A stretch of 64,000 bases of DNA from an uncultured Sulfitobacter sp. (GTDB lineage: Bacteria > Pseudomonadota > Alphaproteobacteria > Rhodobacterales > Rhodobacteraceae), in assembly GCA_947492925.1 (NCBI GenBank), contig CANLOQ010000002.1:558001-622000 (forward strand), read 5' to 3'. The position numbers and the translations under genes were made by a program. Below are positions 16,915-25,385 of the stretch, piece by piece. Every line of letters begins with the position of its first letter. The stretch's first letter is position 1. The notes under the pieces are model-generated. The model was not told where the DNA came from. It did no database searches and was given only the letters and a program-made list of their open reading frames with translations.

Positions 16915-18477
16915 ATGGCTGAAGCCCCCCCAAAGCGCAGAACCCGTGGCGGTGGTCGTGCAGGTGCCAAGGACAGGCGCGGCAGTGCGGTGATCGAACA
17001 GATGCCGTGGAACCCGCCGGTCAACATCGACCGCCCGGTCGAGCCGCTGGGCCCCGAGGGCGTCGAGGCGATACACGACGGTGCGATGCGCATCCTTGAA
17101 GAGATCGGGATTGAATTCCTGAACCCCGAAGCGCTGGACATTTTGCGCAAGGCGGGCTGCACCGTGGACGGTGAAAATGTGCGCATGGGGCGTGATTTCG
17201 TGATGGAGTGGATCGGCAAGGCCCCGTCGGAATTCACGCTGACCCCGCGCAACCCTGACCGCAAGATCACGATCGGTGGTAAGAACCTGTTGTTTGGCAA
17301 TGTGTCGTCACCGCCAAATTATTGGGATATGGCGATCGGCAAGAAGGTCCCCGGCACGCGCGAAATGTGCCAGAACCTGTTAAAGCTGACGCAGTATTTC
17401 AACTGCATCCATTTCGCGGGCGGCTACCCGGTCGAGCCTGTGGATGTGCATGCGTCGGTGCGCCATCTGGATGTGCTTTATGACAAGCTGACCCTGACGG
17501 ACAAGGTGATGCACGCCTATTCGCTGGGGGCAGAGCGGGTCGAGGACGTCATGGAGATGGTGCGCATTGCGGGCGGGTTAAGCCATGAGGAATTCGATGC
17601 CTCTCCGCGCATGTATACCAACATCAACTCGACCTCGCCTTTGAAACATGACTTTCCGATGATGGACGGTTGGATGCGCATGGCGCGGCGCGGGCAGGGG
17701 TTGGTGGTGACACCCTTTACACTGGCGGGTGCAATGGCCCCAGTGACGATGTCGGGCGCCGTGGCGCAATCGCTGGCCGAGGCGCTCTGTGCGGTGGTGC
17801 TGGCGCAGATCATCCGGCCCGGCTGTCCTGTTGCCATCGGCACCTTCACCTCCAACGTGGATATGAAATCGGGCGCACCGGCCTTCGGCACGCCGGAATA
17901 CATGCGGGCCACCCAGATGACCGGCCAGATGGCGCGGTTCTACAATCTGCCGCTGCGCTCTTCGGGCGTCTGTGCGGCCAACGTGCCAGACGGGCAGGCG
18001 ATGTGGGAGACATCGAATTCACTCTGGGCTGCTGTGCAGTCGGGCACCAATATGGTTTACCATGCGGCGGGCTGGCTGGAAGGCGGGCTGATCGCTTCCC
18101 CTGAAAAGTTCATCATGGATTGCGAAGTGCTCCAGCATATCCAGCGGTATATGCAGCCCGAGATCTGCGCCACCGGCCCAGATGAAATTGCGCTGGATGC
18201 CATCAAATCGGTGGGAAATGCGGGCCACTTCTTTGGCATCCAGCACACGCAGGACCGCTATACCACCGCGTTCTATCAGCCCTTTCTGTCCGACTGGCGC
18301 AACTATGAGGGATGGGAAGTCGCGGGCGGTGTGTGGACAGCGGAACGCGCGCATCACATGTTCAAGGAAATCATCACCAGTTTTGAGGAACCGGCAATGG
18401 ACATTGCAGTGCGCGACGAACTGGCCGATTTCGTCGCGCGGCGCAAATCTGAAGGTGGCGCGCCGACGGACTTCTAA
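16915..18477 (+). CDS. MttB-family (trimethylamine methyltransferase-like) protein, non-pyrrolysine
   Basis: A 520-residue TIM-barrel methyltransferase of the MttB superfamily. Archaeal MttB has pyrrolysine from an in-frame UAG; here the frame runs through without one, so it belongs to the non-pyrrolysine branch (MtgB, MtpB and similar), which moves a methyl group from a quaternary amine to a corrinoid protein. Visible family blocks include GAMRILEEIGIEFLNPEAL near residues 58-76 and CATGPDEIALDAIKSVGNAGHF near residues 417-438. The N-terminal 30 residues are basic and may be flexible. No corrinoid protein or reactivase gene lies in the window, so partners must be elsewhere. A strong AGGAGG ribosome site precedes the ATG. 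Substrate unknown. Confidence 0.88.
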   Translation: MAEAPPKRRTRGGGRAGAKDRRGSAVIEQMPWNPPVNIDRPVEPLGPEGVEAIHDGAMRILEEIGIEFLNPEALDILRKAGCTVDGENVRMGRDFVMEWIGKAPSEFTLTPRNPDRKITIGGKNLLFGNVSSPPNYWDMAIGKKVPGTREMCQNLLKLTQYFNCIHFAGGYPVEPVDVHASVRHLDVLYDKLTLTDKVMHAYSLGAERVEDVMEMVRIAGGLSHEEFDASPRMYTNINSTSPLKHDFPMMDGWMRMARRGQGLVVTPFTLAGAMAPVTMSGAVAQSLAEALCAVVLAQIIRPGCPVAIGTFTSNVDMKSGAPAFGTPEYMRATQMTGQMARFYNLPLRSSGVCAANVPDGQAMWETSNSLWAAVQSGTNMVYHAAGWLEGGLIASPEKFIMDCEVLQHIQRYMQPEICATGPDEIALDAIKSVGNAGHFFGIQHTQDRYTTAFYQPFLSDWRNYEGWEVAGGVWTAERAHHMFKEIITSFEEPAMDIAVRDELADFVARRKSEGGAPTDF

Positions 18478-18792
18478 GCGAAGAGCGCGCAGGTCAGACT
18501 TTACCAGCCCGGTGGTGCGACTGGTGTGTTCAGAGCGGTCGCACGGCTGATGATGAGTGAAAACATTTGCGGCGGGCGGCCCGACCCGGCACTGCCGAGT
18601 GGCGAGTTCAGTCGCGCTTCTGGTGCATACTCGAAGGATTGTTTTCGACGCTGAGCAATCTGATCCACCTAGGGTGGTGTTGGTGATAATTGGCGCTACC
18701 AAAGCGTGAAAAACGTATAAAACTCAAACTATTGGCTAATTCTTAACCGATGCTCGTCATTACTTTTGCGGGGCAACCGGGAGAGTACGTCC
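18478..18792 (+). other. Gene-free leader before the H-NOX-like gene
   Basis: 315 bp without a credible gene. The last 90 bp are AT-rich (TATAAAACTCAAAC near 18715-18730) and are the likely promoter of the H-NOX/diguanylate cyclase pair. No strong terminator for the methyltransferase gene was found. Confidence 0.45.
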
Positions 18793-19380
18793 ATGCATGG
18801 GCTCGTCAATCGCAGCATTCAGGTATTCATCAGCGACACCTATGGCGTGTCCACGTGGCAAGATGTGGCTTTGCACGCCGGACTTGATTTCACAGAGTTC
18901 GAGGGGATGTTGCGCTACAAGCAAGCCTACACGCCGCAAATTCTGGATGCCGCCGCGGCGGTGCTGAACCGCCCGCGCGCAGAAATCATGGAGGACTTTG
19001 GCACTTTCCTTGTGTCCCATCCGGGGTTCGAGGCTGTGCGCCGCCTGCTACGCTTCGGCGGGGAAGACTTTGTCGATTTTCTACAGTCGCTTGATGATCT
19101 GGATGACCGCGTGCGTCTGGCGGTGTCTGATCTGCATTTGCCAAAGCTGCGCCTGCGCAGCCATGCCGAAGGGCAATTCAGCCTGATCTGTGATGCCCAA
19201 ATTGCAGGGTTTGGTCATGTGATGATGGGCGTGTTGCGCACGATGGCGGATGATTACGGTGCGTTGGCGCTTCTGGATCACAGTGGCACGGCAGACGGGG
19301 CAGAGATCGTGTCGATTGCGCTGGTCGAAAATGACTTTGCCGAAGGGCGCAGCTTTGAACTTGGGGCGCGTGTCGGATGA
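18793..19380 (+). CDS. H-NOX-like sensor protein lacking the heme ligand His
   Basis: A 195-residue protein with the H-NOX fold pattern. It starts MHGLVNRSIQVFISDTYG, where MxG is the family start, so ATG 18793 is chosen over an upstream TTG. Then come W22 and the FGTFLVSH block (69-76), followed by FVDFLQSLDDLDDRVRL (93-109). In heme-binding H-NOX the proximal His follows the FL...MDE/NLDNL segment; here that position is Asp104. The YxSxR propionate-binding motif is also absent (the aligned stretch reads DAQIA). So the usual heme site is missing. It probably still binds and controls the adjoining cyclase, whose start overlaps its stop (ATGA, 19377-19380). Family call is by hand alignment to the Thermoanaerobacter H-NOX and to sGC. 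Confidence 0.8.
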   Translation: MHGLVNRSIQVFISDTYGVSTWQDVALHAGLDFTEFEGMLRYKQAYTPQILDAAAAVLNRPRAEIMEDFGTFLVSHPGFEAVRRLLRFGGEDFVDFLQSLDDLDDRVRLAVSDLHLPKLRLRSHAEGQFSLICDAQIAGFGHVMMGVLRTMADDYGALALLDHSGTADGAEIVSIALVENDFAEGRSFELGARVG

Positions 19381-20420
19381 TGTCACAGACCGATACCGGC
19401 GCGCTTGACGTGCTTTGCCCGATGCATCTGATCCTTGGCAGAACCGGCCATATCCAACACGCGGGGCCAACCCTGCGCAAGATGTACGCTGACAGGTCTT
19501 TGGTCGGGCAGCGGTTTCTGGATGTGTTTGAGGTGCGCCATCCCAGTGCAATGGCGTCCATGTCGGACCTGCATGATGTGGTACAGACAAAGCTGCGTCT
19601 GAAAATGCGCGCTGCGCCTCACACATCGCTTAAAGGGATCATGGTGCCCCTCAGCGGACCCGGCGCGGCGGATCAGGTGATCGTCAACCTGAGCTTTGGC
19701 ATATCAATCCTGGACGGTGTCCGCGATTTTGCCCTGACAAACGCGGATTTTGCCGCCACCGATCTGGCCATCGAAATGCTGTATCTGGTCGAGGCCAAGA
19801 CTGCCGCGATGGAAGCATCCTACCGCTTGAACACCCGCCTTCAGGGGGCCAAGATCGCGGCGGAAGAACAGGCCTATACTGACACGCTGACGGGTCTCAA
19901 GAATCGTCGCGCGCTTGATACTGTGCTGACCCGTTTGCTTGAGCGGCGGGACTCCTTTGCCGTGATGCAGATTGATCTGGATTATTTCAAGACGGTCAAC
20001 GACACGCTGGGGCATGCGGCGGGTGATCATGTGCTGCAGAATGTTGCGCGGATCATGGTGGATGAGACGCGCGGAAGTGATTTGGTGGCGCGGGTCGGTG
20101 GGGATGAATTTACCGTGGTGCTGCCAGAAGTGGCGAACGAAGATATTCTGCGTCGCGTGGGCCGGCGCATCATTGACCGGCTGGAAGAACCGATGCCGTT
20201 TCAGGGCAGCGATTGCAAAATTTCTGCGAGCATCGGTACAGTTTGGATACAGCCGGGCCAAAACCCACGGATGGAAGATCTGCTGGATGACGCTGATGTG
20301 GCTTTGTACGCCTCCAAGCATGCAGGCCGCGCCACTCAAACCCTCTACCACCCGGAACTGCGCGAAGCCGCGAATGCCTCTGACGCGCCCAAACGAAAAC
20401 GGGATGAAACATCTGCTTAA
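19377..20420 (+). CDS. Diguanylate cyclase with H-NOX-associated (HNOBA) domain
   Basis: A 347-residue cytoplasmic protein. Residues about 12-125 match the HNOBA/PAS-like domain of soluble guanylate cyclase: CPMHLILGRTGHIQHAGPTL, then GQRFLDVFEVRHP, and LKGIMVPL near residue 85. A coiled-coil linker follows (LYLVEAKTAAMEASYRLNTRL to about 165), then a complete GGDEF domain: DTLTGLKNRRAL, QIDLDYFKTVNDTLGHAAGDHVL, GGDEF at 241-245. An inhibitory RxxD site (R232-D235) lies upstream. It should make cyclic di-GMP and be product-inhibited. The overlap with the H-NOX-like gene implies a complex. The start is ATGATG, either Met usable. Confidence 0.92.
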   Translation: MMSQTDTGALDVLCPMHLILGRTGHIQHAGPTLRKMYADRSLVGQRFLDVFEVRHPSAMASMSDLHDVVQTKLRLKMRAAPHTSLKGIMVPLSGPGAADQVIVNLSFGISILDGVRDFALTNADFAATDLAIEMLYLVEAKTAAMEASYRLNTRLQGAKIAAEEQAYTDTLTGLKNRRALDTVLTRLLERRDSFAVMQIDLDYFKTVNDTLGHAAGDHVLQNVARIMVDETRGSDLVARVGGDEFTVVLPEVANEDILRRVGRRIIDRLEEPMPFQGSDCKISASIGTVWIQPGQNPRMEDLLDDADVALYASKHAGRATQTLYHPELREAANASDAPKRKRDETSA

Positions 20421-20771
20421 AAGAGCGGTACTGGTCAGTTTTTTGATGGATGTCCCGCTCCCGCCGTGAACAATTCTGGAAGGTGTCCTGTGCCATGCGC
20501 GCCTCTTCGAGGTGGAGTTTGCACAGCAAAACGGTGCCATCGCAAAGCTACTGCACGCAAACATGCCTTTTGCCATATCTGCCGTCTCAATTCGCTGAAC
20601 TGAGGCCTTGTGGAACTGACTTGTCCCGGGTCAACCAAACTTCAGCCTGGGTGGCTGAGACGGGAACAGATAAAGACTACCCCCTTCGGAGGTGATCATC
20701 GGGAATCTCTTGAAGCCACTTCCCCTATCCCCGCAGTAGACCACCCGCGCGTTCTGTCGTATCGCATAGCC
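20421..20771. other. Gene-free stretch with an orphan coding-like fragment
   Basis: 351 bp between the cyclase and the first polysaccharide gene. One frame from about 20471 to 20599 reads like real protein (LFEVEFAQQNGAIAKLL then MPFAISAVSIR and a stop), but a stop codon precedes it and no usable start is present. It may be a gene remnant. Near the end, CCCCCTTCGGAGGTG resembles a small hairpin. No RNA family recognised. Confidence 0.4.
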
Positions 20772-21815
20772 ATGAAAACTCCGGTCCATATCCTGCGCCG
20801 ATTGTGGCAGCGTGGCCAAGAGCGTCGCCGCCGCGCGCGGTTTGCCCGGTCGCTCATGCATCTGCACGGCCCCACTGCGCCGGACATCCCCAAAGATGCG
20901 GTGCTTGCCATCGTGCTGGTGCGCAATGGCAGCTACTACATGGACGCTTTTTTTGAGTATTACCGCGCCCTTGGAGTCAGCCATTTCGCCTTTATCGACA
21001 ACGGGTCTACCGATGATACCATTGCGCGGATCAAGTCAGAGCCAGGCACAATTCTTGATCAGAGCACTCTGCCGCTGGCCTCGTTTGAGGATCTTCTGCG
21101 CCAGTACCCGGCGCAAACCTACGGCCAGAACCGCTGGTGTCTTTATGTCGACATGGACGAAGTCTTTGATTTCGAAGGACGCAGGCAGATCGGCATCAAC
21201 GGATTGACCCGCTATCTTGAAGGGCAGGGCGCCACCGCAATGGTTGCCCAGATGCTTGAGATGTTTCCAAAGGCCCCGCTGAATGCCGTGGCGGATTTCA
21301 GCTTTCAAAGCGCGTTGGAGGAATTTGCCTATTTCGACATTTCTTCGGTTGCGCGGCACGCGTATCACGACCCTGCCATCCCGTTCGCCGCCCTGCTGAG
21401 CGATAACACGATCCCGCGCGATGACATCGCGTTTTGCTTTGGGGGCGTGCGTGGCAAGGTTTTTGGCGAAAACTGTTGTCTTACGAAACATCCGTTGATC
21501 TTTAATGGGCCCGGGGTGACACCGGCACCGCACCCGCATCTGTCGATGGGGGTGGCCTGCGCGGACATCACGGGCGTGATCAAACATTACAAATTCGCAG
21601 GCAACACCGCAGCACGTGATGCCGCTTCGCTGTCCTCGGGTGATCTGGCCCACGGAGAAGACGCCGCGCGGGCCGCTGTGCTTCACTCCACACCCGATGT
21701 ATCGCTCTTTTCGCTGGATGCGCGGCGCTGGAACAGGGTCGAACTGCTGGTCAGGGCAGGCTTTGCTCTGGGGTCTGACCGCTATGCCACCTTCCTGAAA
21801 GATCACCGCCCATGA
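20772..21815 (+). CDS. Glycosyltransferase family 2 (Glyco_tranf_2_4 type)
   Basis: A 347-residue protein of the group that begins with a 'nvvRNGsyymdaFFeYYRaLGVsHFafIDNGSTDDT' pattern, present here near residues 54-85. The nucleotide-sugar site WCLYVDMDEVFDFE (DxD as DMD) is near residues 122-136. These enzymes transfer sugars in surface-polysaccharide synthesis. The start was put at ATG 20772, just before the basic helix MKTPVHILRRLWQRGQERRR; the open frame runs further up without family similarity. It overlaps the next glycosyltransferase by ATGA at 21812-21815. It forms the left border of the polysaccharide locus. Confidence 0.82.
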   Translation: MKTPVHILRRLWQRGQERRRRARFARSLMHLHGPTAPDIPKDAVLAIVLVRNGSYYMDAFFEYYRALGVSHFAFIDNGSTDDTIARIKSEPGTILDQSTLPLASFEDLLRQYPAQTYGQNRWCLYVDMDEVFDFEGRRQIGINGLTRYLEGQGATAMVAQMLEMFPKAPLNAVADFSFQSALEEFAYFDISSVARHAYHDPAIPFAALLSDNTIPRDDIAFCFGGVRGKVFGENCCLTKHPLIFNGPGVTPAPHPHLSMGVACADITGVIKHYKFAGNTAARDAASLSSGDLAHGEDAARAAVLHSTPDVSLFSLDARRWNRVELLVRAGFALGSDRYATFLKDHRP

Positions 21816-22756
21816 CCATCGCCGCCGTTGTGATCGGAAGAAACGAAGGCCTACGCCTGATCAACAGTCTGGCCGCGCTGCAAGGCAAGGTGGCGCAGAT
21901 TGTTTATGTGGATTCCGGGTCAACGGATGGATCTGTTGCCGCGGCAGAGCAGGCGGGTGCAAAAGTGATCGCGCTGGACATGACGCAACCGTTTACGGCA
22001 GCGCGGGCGCGCAATGCAGGGCTGTCGGCACTGGACCCGGACACTCAGTTTGTGCAGGTGCTGGATGGTGATTGCGAATTGCGTGACGGTTGGCTTGAAA
22101 CCGCAAAGGCGTTCTTGCAAGAGACACCCAAGGCTGCGGTCGCCTGTGGCCGGCGGCGCGAGCGTGATCCGGCGGGGTCGGTGTATAACGCGCTGATTGA
22201 CGATGAATGGGACACCTCCATAGGGCAGGCCGGGGCATGCGGTGGAGATGCGCTGATGCGGCTGTCGGCGCTGCGTGAGGTGGGGTTTTACCGCCCGACA
22301 TTGATCGCCGGAGAAGAGCCAGAGCTTTGTGTGCGCCTGCGCCAAGCGGGTTGGCAGGTCTGGCGGTTGGATGCCGAGATGACATGGCACGATGCGGCCA
22401 TCACCGAGTTCAGCCAATGGTGGCGGCGGTGCAAGCGTGCGGGTCATGCTTTTGCGGAAGGGGCCGCGCTCCACGGATCACCGCCAGAGCGGCACTGGGT
22501 GGCCGAGACACGCCGCGCCCTGATCTGGGGTGGCGCGTTGCCGGCTGCGATCCTTTTGATAAGCTTGCTGTTCACGCCTTGGGCGTTGGTTCTGCTGGGC
22601 ATTTACCCTGTGCAGGTCTGGCGGCTGTCCCGGCAGAAGTCATTGCGCTGGGCGTTTTTCAACACCCTTTCGAAATTCCCCGAAGCGTTGGGCGCTTTGC
22701 AGTTTTATATGACACGGCTACGGGGCCGGGATGCAGAGATCATAGAATATAAGTAA
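21812..22756 (+). CDS. Glycosyltransferase family 2 with C-terminal membrane segments
   Basis: A 314-residue GT-A fold transferase. N-terminal AAVVIGRNEGLRLINSL and VYVDSGSTDGSV bind the nucleotide, FVQVLDGDCEL carries the metal-binding DxD (DGD), and GEEPELCVRLRQAGW holds the catalytic acid region. Two hydrophobic segments (AILLISLLFTPWALVLLGIY) near residues 245-265 anchor it at the inner membrane. Predicted role is sugar addition to a lipid-linked repeat unit. ATGA coupling with the upstream gene places both in one operon. It meets the converging WecB-like gene tail to tail 4 bp later with no terminator. Confidence 0.87.
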   Translation: MTIAAVVIGRNEGLRLINSLAALQGKVAQIVYVDSGSTDGSVAAAEQAGAKVIALDMTQPFTAARARNAGLSALDPDTQFVQVLDGDCELRDGWLETAKAFLQETPKAAVACGRRRERDPAGSVYNALIDDEWDTSIGQAGACGGDALMRLSALREVGFYRPTLIAGEEPELCVRLRQAGWQVWRLDAEMTWHDAAITEFSQWWRRCKRAGHAFAEGAALHGSPPERHWVAETRRALIWGGALPAAILLISLLFTPWALVLLGIYPVQVWRLSRQKSLRWAFFNTLSKFPEALGALQFYMTRLRGRDAEIIEYK

Positions 22757-22760
22757 AGCC

Positions 22761-23507
22761 TTAACGCTGTCGTAGTGCCTGCATCACCAACCCGGGCAGG
22801 ATGGCGAAACACCTAGCATAGCGCGGAATCATCCGAAGCGGGCTTTGCAGTGCCCGCCAAAGCCATTCCAGCGCCAGCATTCGCATGATTCTGGGCGCGC
22901 GCACCTGATGACCGGAAAGAAAATCCAGCCCAGCCCCGATAGAGGCAAAGCCGACCTGCGGTGCTTGCCTGCGTCCGCGTGCGGCAAAAACTTCCTGTTT
23001 GGGTGCGCCAAGGGCCACAAAACAAAGGCCTGCGCCCGATTGCGCCAGATCGCGGAATATCTTATCTGCCTCTGCCCCTTGCGGATCAAACCCGTAGCGG
23101 GGGGCATGAACATAGGAAATCCTAAGCCCCGGCGAATGGGCACGCAACGCGTCTGCCGCACCGGCCAATGCTGCATCCGAACTGCCCACCAATGCCACCG
23201 GCACCGATTTTTCCGCGCATAGCGCACAAAGCGGTAAGATCAGATCAGAGCCCGGCATCAATTCAACCGGCTGACCTGCAAGCTTTGATAACCAGACGAT
23301 GGGCCGCCCGTCTGCCACCACAAGATCATGTGCGCGGTAGGCGGCCAGAAAAGCCGGATCATTCGGCAGCTTTGTCAAATGATCAAGGTTCAGCGTCGCC
23401 AGTGCAAAACCGGTCCTTTTATCAAACTGCGATGCAATGGTGCGAAACAATGCGGCGCGCGTGGCGACATTAACCTCAACCGCGTGGGGAATACTGCCAA
23501 ATTTCAT
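22761..23507 (-). CDS. WecB/TagA/CpsF-family glycosyltransferase
   Basis: A 248-residue GT26-family protein. Family blocks: GFALATLNLDHLTKL, HDLVVADGRPIVWLSK near residues 59-74, GSSDAALAGAADAL, and GLCFVALGAPKQEVFAARG near residues 158-176. Such enzymes (WecG, TagA) transfer N-acetyl-mannosamine-type sugars onto lipid-linked intermediates on the cytoplasmic face of the membrane. I set the start at ATG 23507 (MKFGSIPHAVEVNV) by family N terminus; a GTG at 23546 is in frame. Promoter would lie in the 200 bp shared with the divergent polymerase-like gene. Confidence 0.88.
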   Translation of the reverse strand: MKFGSIPHAVEVNVATRAALFRTIASQFDKRTGFALATLNLDHLTKLPNDPAFLAAYRAHDLVVADGRPIVWLSKLAGQPVELMPGSDLILPLCALCAEKSVPVALVGSSDAALAGAADALRAHSPGLRISYVHAPRYGFDPQGAEADKIFRDLAQSGAGLCFVALGAPKQEVFAARGRRQAPQVGFASIGAGLDFLSGHQVRAPRIMRMLALEWLWRALQSPLRMIPRYARCFAILPGLVMQALRQR

Positions 23508-23710
23508 TTGGCCACTGCCGGGCGCAATGTTGCCAATAAGCTGCACGAGTTTCCGTGAAGGCGGTAATTATCCATAAATTTCAAAACTTTGGTTCATCTG
23601 CTTCAGGTTGCCCCAACCCGGTCGCGACACTCTAACGGGATGACAGGGGCAGGGCCAAGTGCTAGTTTCGCGCCCTGACCCGCATCGCCACAGGATTTGT
23701 CACACGGCTC

Positions 23711-25162
23711 ATGGGAAACGCACTCGCATATCTGATGCTGGCCATCTGGCCAGTCATCTGCCTTGTGCTGTTTCGCACGCAAAAGGTGGAACGCGCGCTG
23801 ATCTGGTCGATTCTTGGCGGCTATCTGTTCTTGCCCCCGCTGACAGAATTCAACCTGCCGCTGGTGCCTGCGATGGACAAGGTGTCGATCCCGAACCTGT
23901 CTGTGTTGCTGATCATGATCTTTGCCATGCGGCAGAAAGTCGAGCTGATCCCGCAGTCACGTCTTGCGCTGGTGCTTGTGGCGGGGCTGATCCTGTCTGC
24001 GATCCCCACGGTCCTGACGAATGGCGATCCGATCATCTTTGAAGTGCTGCGCAACGCTGATCCGATCCTGTTCATGGTTGATCAACTGCCCGGCCAGTCC
24101 GTGCGTGATATCGGATCTGTACTGATTGCGCAGGTTTTGACGATTGTGCCGTTCCTGCTGGCCCGTCAGTTTTTGGCCACCGAAGATGGCCTGCGCGAGA
24201 TCCTTTTGGCGCTGATGGTGGGGGCGCTGGTCTATTCCGTGCCATCCCTGATCGAGATTCGTTTCAGCCCGCAGATGAACGTCTGGGTTTACGGGTTCTT
24301 CCAGCATTCCTTTGAACAGATGATGCGGGCAGGGGGATTTCGGCCCATCGTGTTTTTGCCGCACGGGCTGTGGCTGGCGCTCTTTGTCTGTATTGGTCTG
24401 ATGTCGGCTGCCGCTCTGGCGCGAGTGGCACCACCGGTGGACAAGTGGAAGGCGCTCTTGCTGGTGGCGTATCTGGCGGTACTGCTGGTGCTGTGCAAGA
24501 GCCTTGCCTCGCTGGCCTACGGTCTGGCGCTGACCCCTTTCATCCTGTTCGCGCCCGTGCGCTGGCAGATCAGGCTGGCAGCGCTCTTTGCGCTTGTTGC
24601 TGTGGCCTATCCGATGCTGCGCAATTTTCACCTGATACCGCTGGATGCGATCCTCGCACAGGCCGAAGCGATCAGCGCAGACCGTGCGCAATCGTTAGAG
24701 TATCGCTTTAATAACGAAGAGCAACTTCTTGCACGGGCAGCAGAAAAACCGTTTTTTGGCTGGGGTGGCTGGGGCCGTAGCTTGATCCGTCACGCTGAAA
24801 CCGGAGAGATCCTTACCATCCCCGACGGTCGCTGGATCATCATCTTCGGCACTTTCGGCTGGCTGGGGTATATTTGTGAAATGGGTTTGCTCGCGCTGCC
24901 GCTGATCCTGATATGGTGGTCCCTGCGTCAGGGGCCGGCGCTCTCGCCCTATGTCGCGCCGCTGTGCCTGATCCTTGGGATTACGATGATGGATATGCTG
25001 CTGAACGCCACGCTTACGCCGCTGACGTGGCTGACTGCCGGAGCCATTCTGGGGCACGCCGAACGCAGGATGCCACGCGCGGCGCATCGTCCGCGATATG
25101 CGCTCAAGTCGGCGCAGATGAACGCGCCGGCCGCACGCGATGGCAAGCGCACAGTAATGTAG
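23711..25162 (+). CDS. Wzy/O-antigen-ligase-like polymerase
   Basis: A 483-residue integral membrane protein with roughly ten to twelve hydrophobic segments. A large polar loop near residues 330-385 contains EYRFNNEEQLLARAAEKPFFGWG, the position where Wzy and WaaL proteins carry the wzy_C loop and the FGWG-type block. This family joins repeat units at the periplasmic side of the inner membrane. The C-terminal tail (about residue 450 on) is polar and basic. It is the only Wzy candidate in the locus. The start ATG 23711 follows a 200-bp divergent promoter region. Confidence 0.8.
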   Translation: MGNALAYLMLAIWPVICLVLFRTQKVERALIWSILGGYLFLPPLTEFNLPLVPAMDKVSIPNLSVLLIMIFAMRQKVELIPQSRLALVLVAGLILSAIPTVLTNGDPIIFEVLRNADPILFMVDQLPGQSVRDIGSVLIAQVLTIVPFLLARQFLATEDGLREILLALMVGALVYSVPSLIEIRFSPQMNVWVYGFFQHSFEQMMRAGGFRPIVFLPHGLWLALFVCIGLMSAAALARVAPPVDKWKALLLVAYLAVLLVLCKSLASLAYGLALTPFILFAPVRWQIRLAALFALVAVAYPMLRNFHLIPLDAILAQAEAISADRAQSLEYRFNNEEQLLARAAEKPFFGWGGWGRSLIRHAETGEILTIPDGRWIIIFGTFGWLGYICEMGLLALPLILIWWSLRQGPALSPYVAPLCLILGITMMDMLLNATLTPLTWLTAGAILGHAERRMPRAAHRPRYALKSAQMNAPAARDGKRTVM

Positions 25163-25385
25163 AAACACGGTTTTGCACCGGATTGTTGCCGATGCGGCAA
25201 AAATCACCCTGCATGGCAACAATTGTTGTGATATTCCCCTGACAGACCCACCTGAAAGATCATAAAAACAACCGTGATCCCGCGCTGCCCGTTCAAAATG
25301 GCATAAAAATGCCCAGATTGCCCTGTAGGCACCCGGAATAGAATTTTGTTGACCCAAGAGGCCCATCCCTGGCGCAGGTTAGGTT
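25163..25385 (+). promoter_or_regulatory. Probable promoter region of the PKS-NRPS operon
   Basis: 223 bp with a hairpin TTGCCG-ATG-CGGCAA at 25186-25200 and a perfect 12-bp palindrome CAACAATTGTTG at 25217-25228, about 160 bp before the start. The palindrome looks like a regulator site. The region is AT-rich around 25250-25345, but no -35/-10 pair is certain. Confidence 0.4.

Noticed and set aside
16915-18477. Pyrrolysine-containing trimethylamine methyltransferase
   Set aside because: No in-frame UAG occurs in the 520 codons, so it is the non-pyrrolysine branch.
20421-20771. Insertion-sequence remnant
   Set aside because: I looked for IS3/IS66-type transposase fragments and terminal repeats, but no convincing motif or inverted-repeat pair was found.
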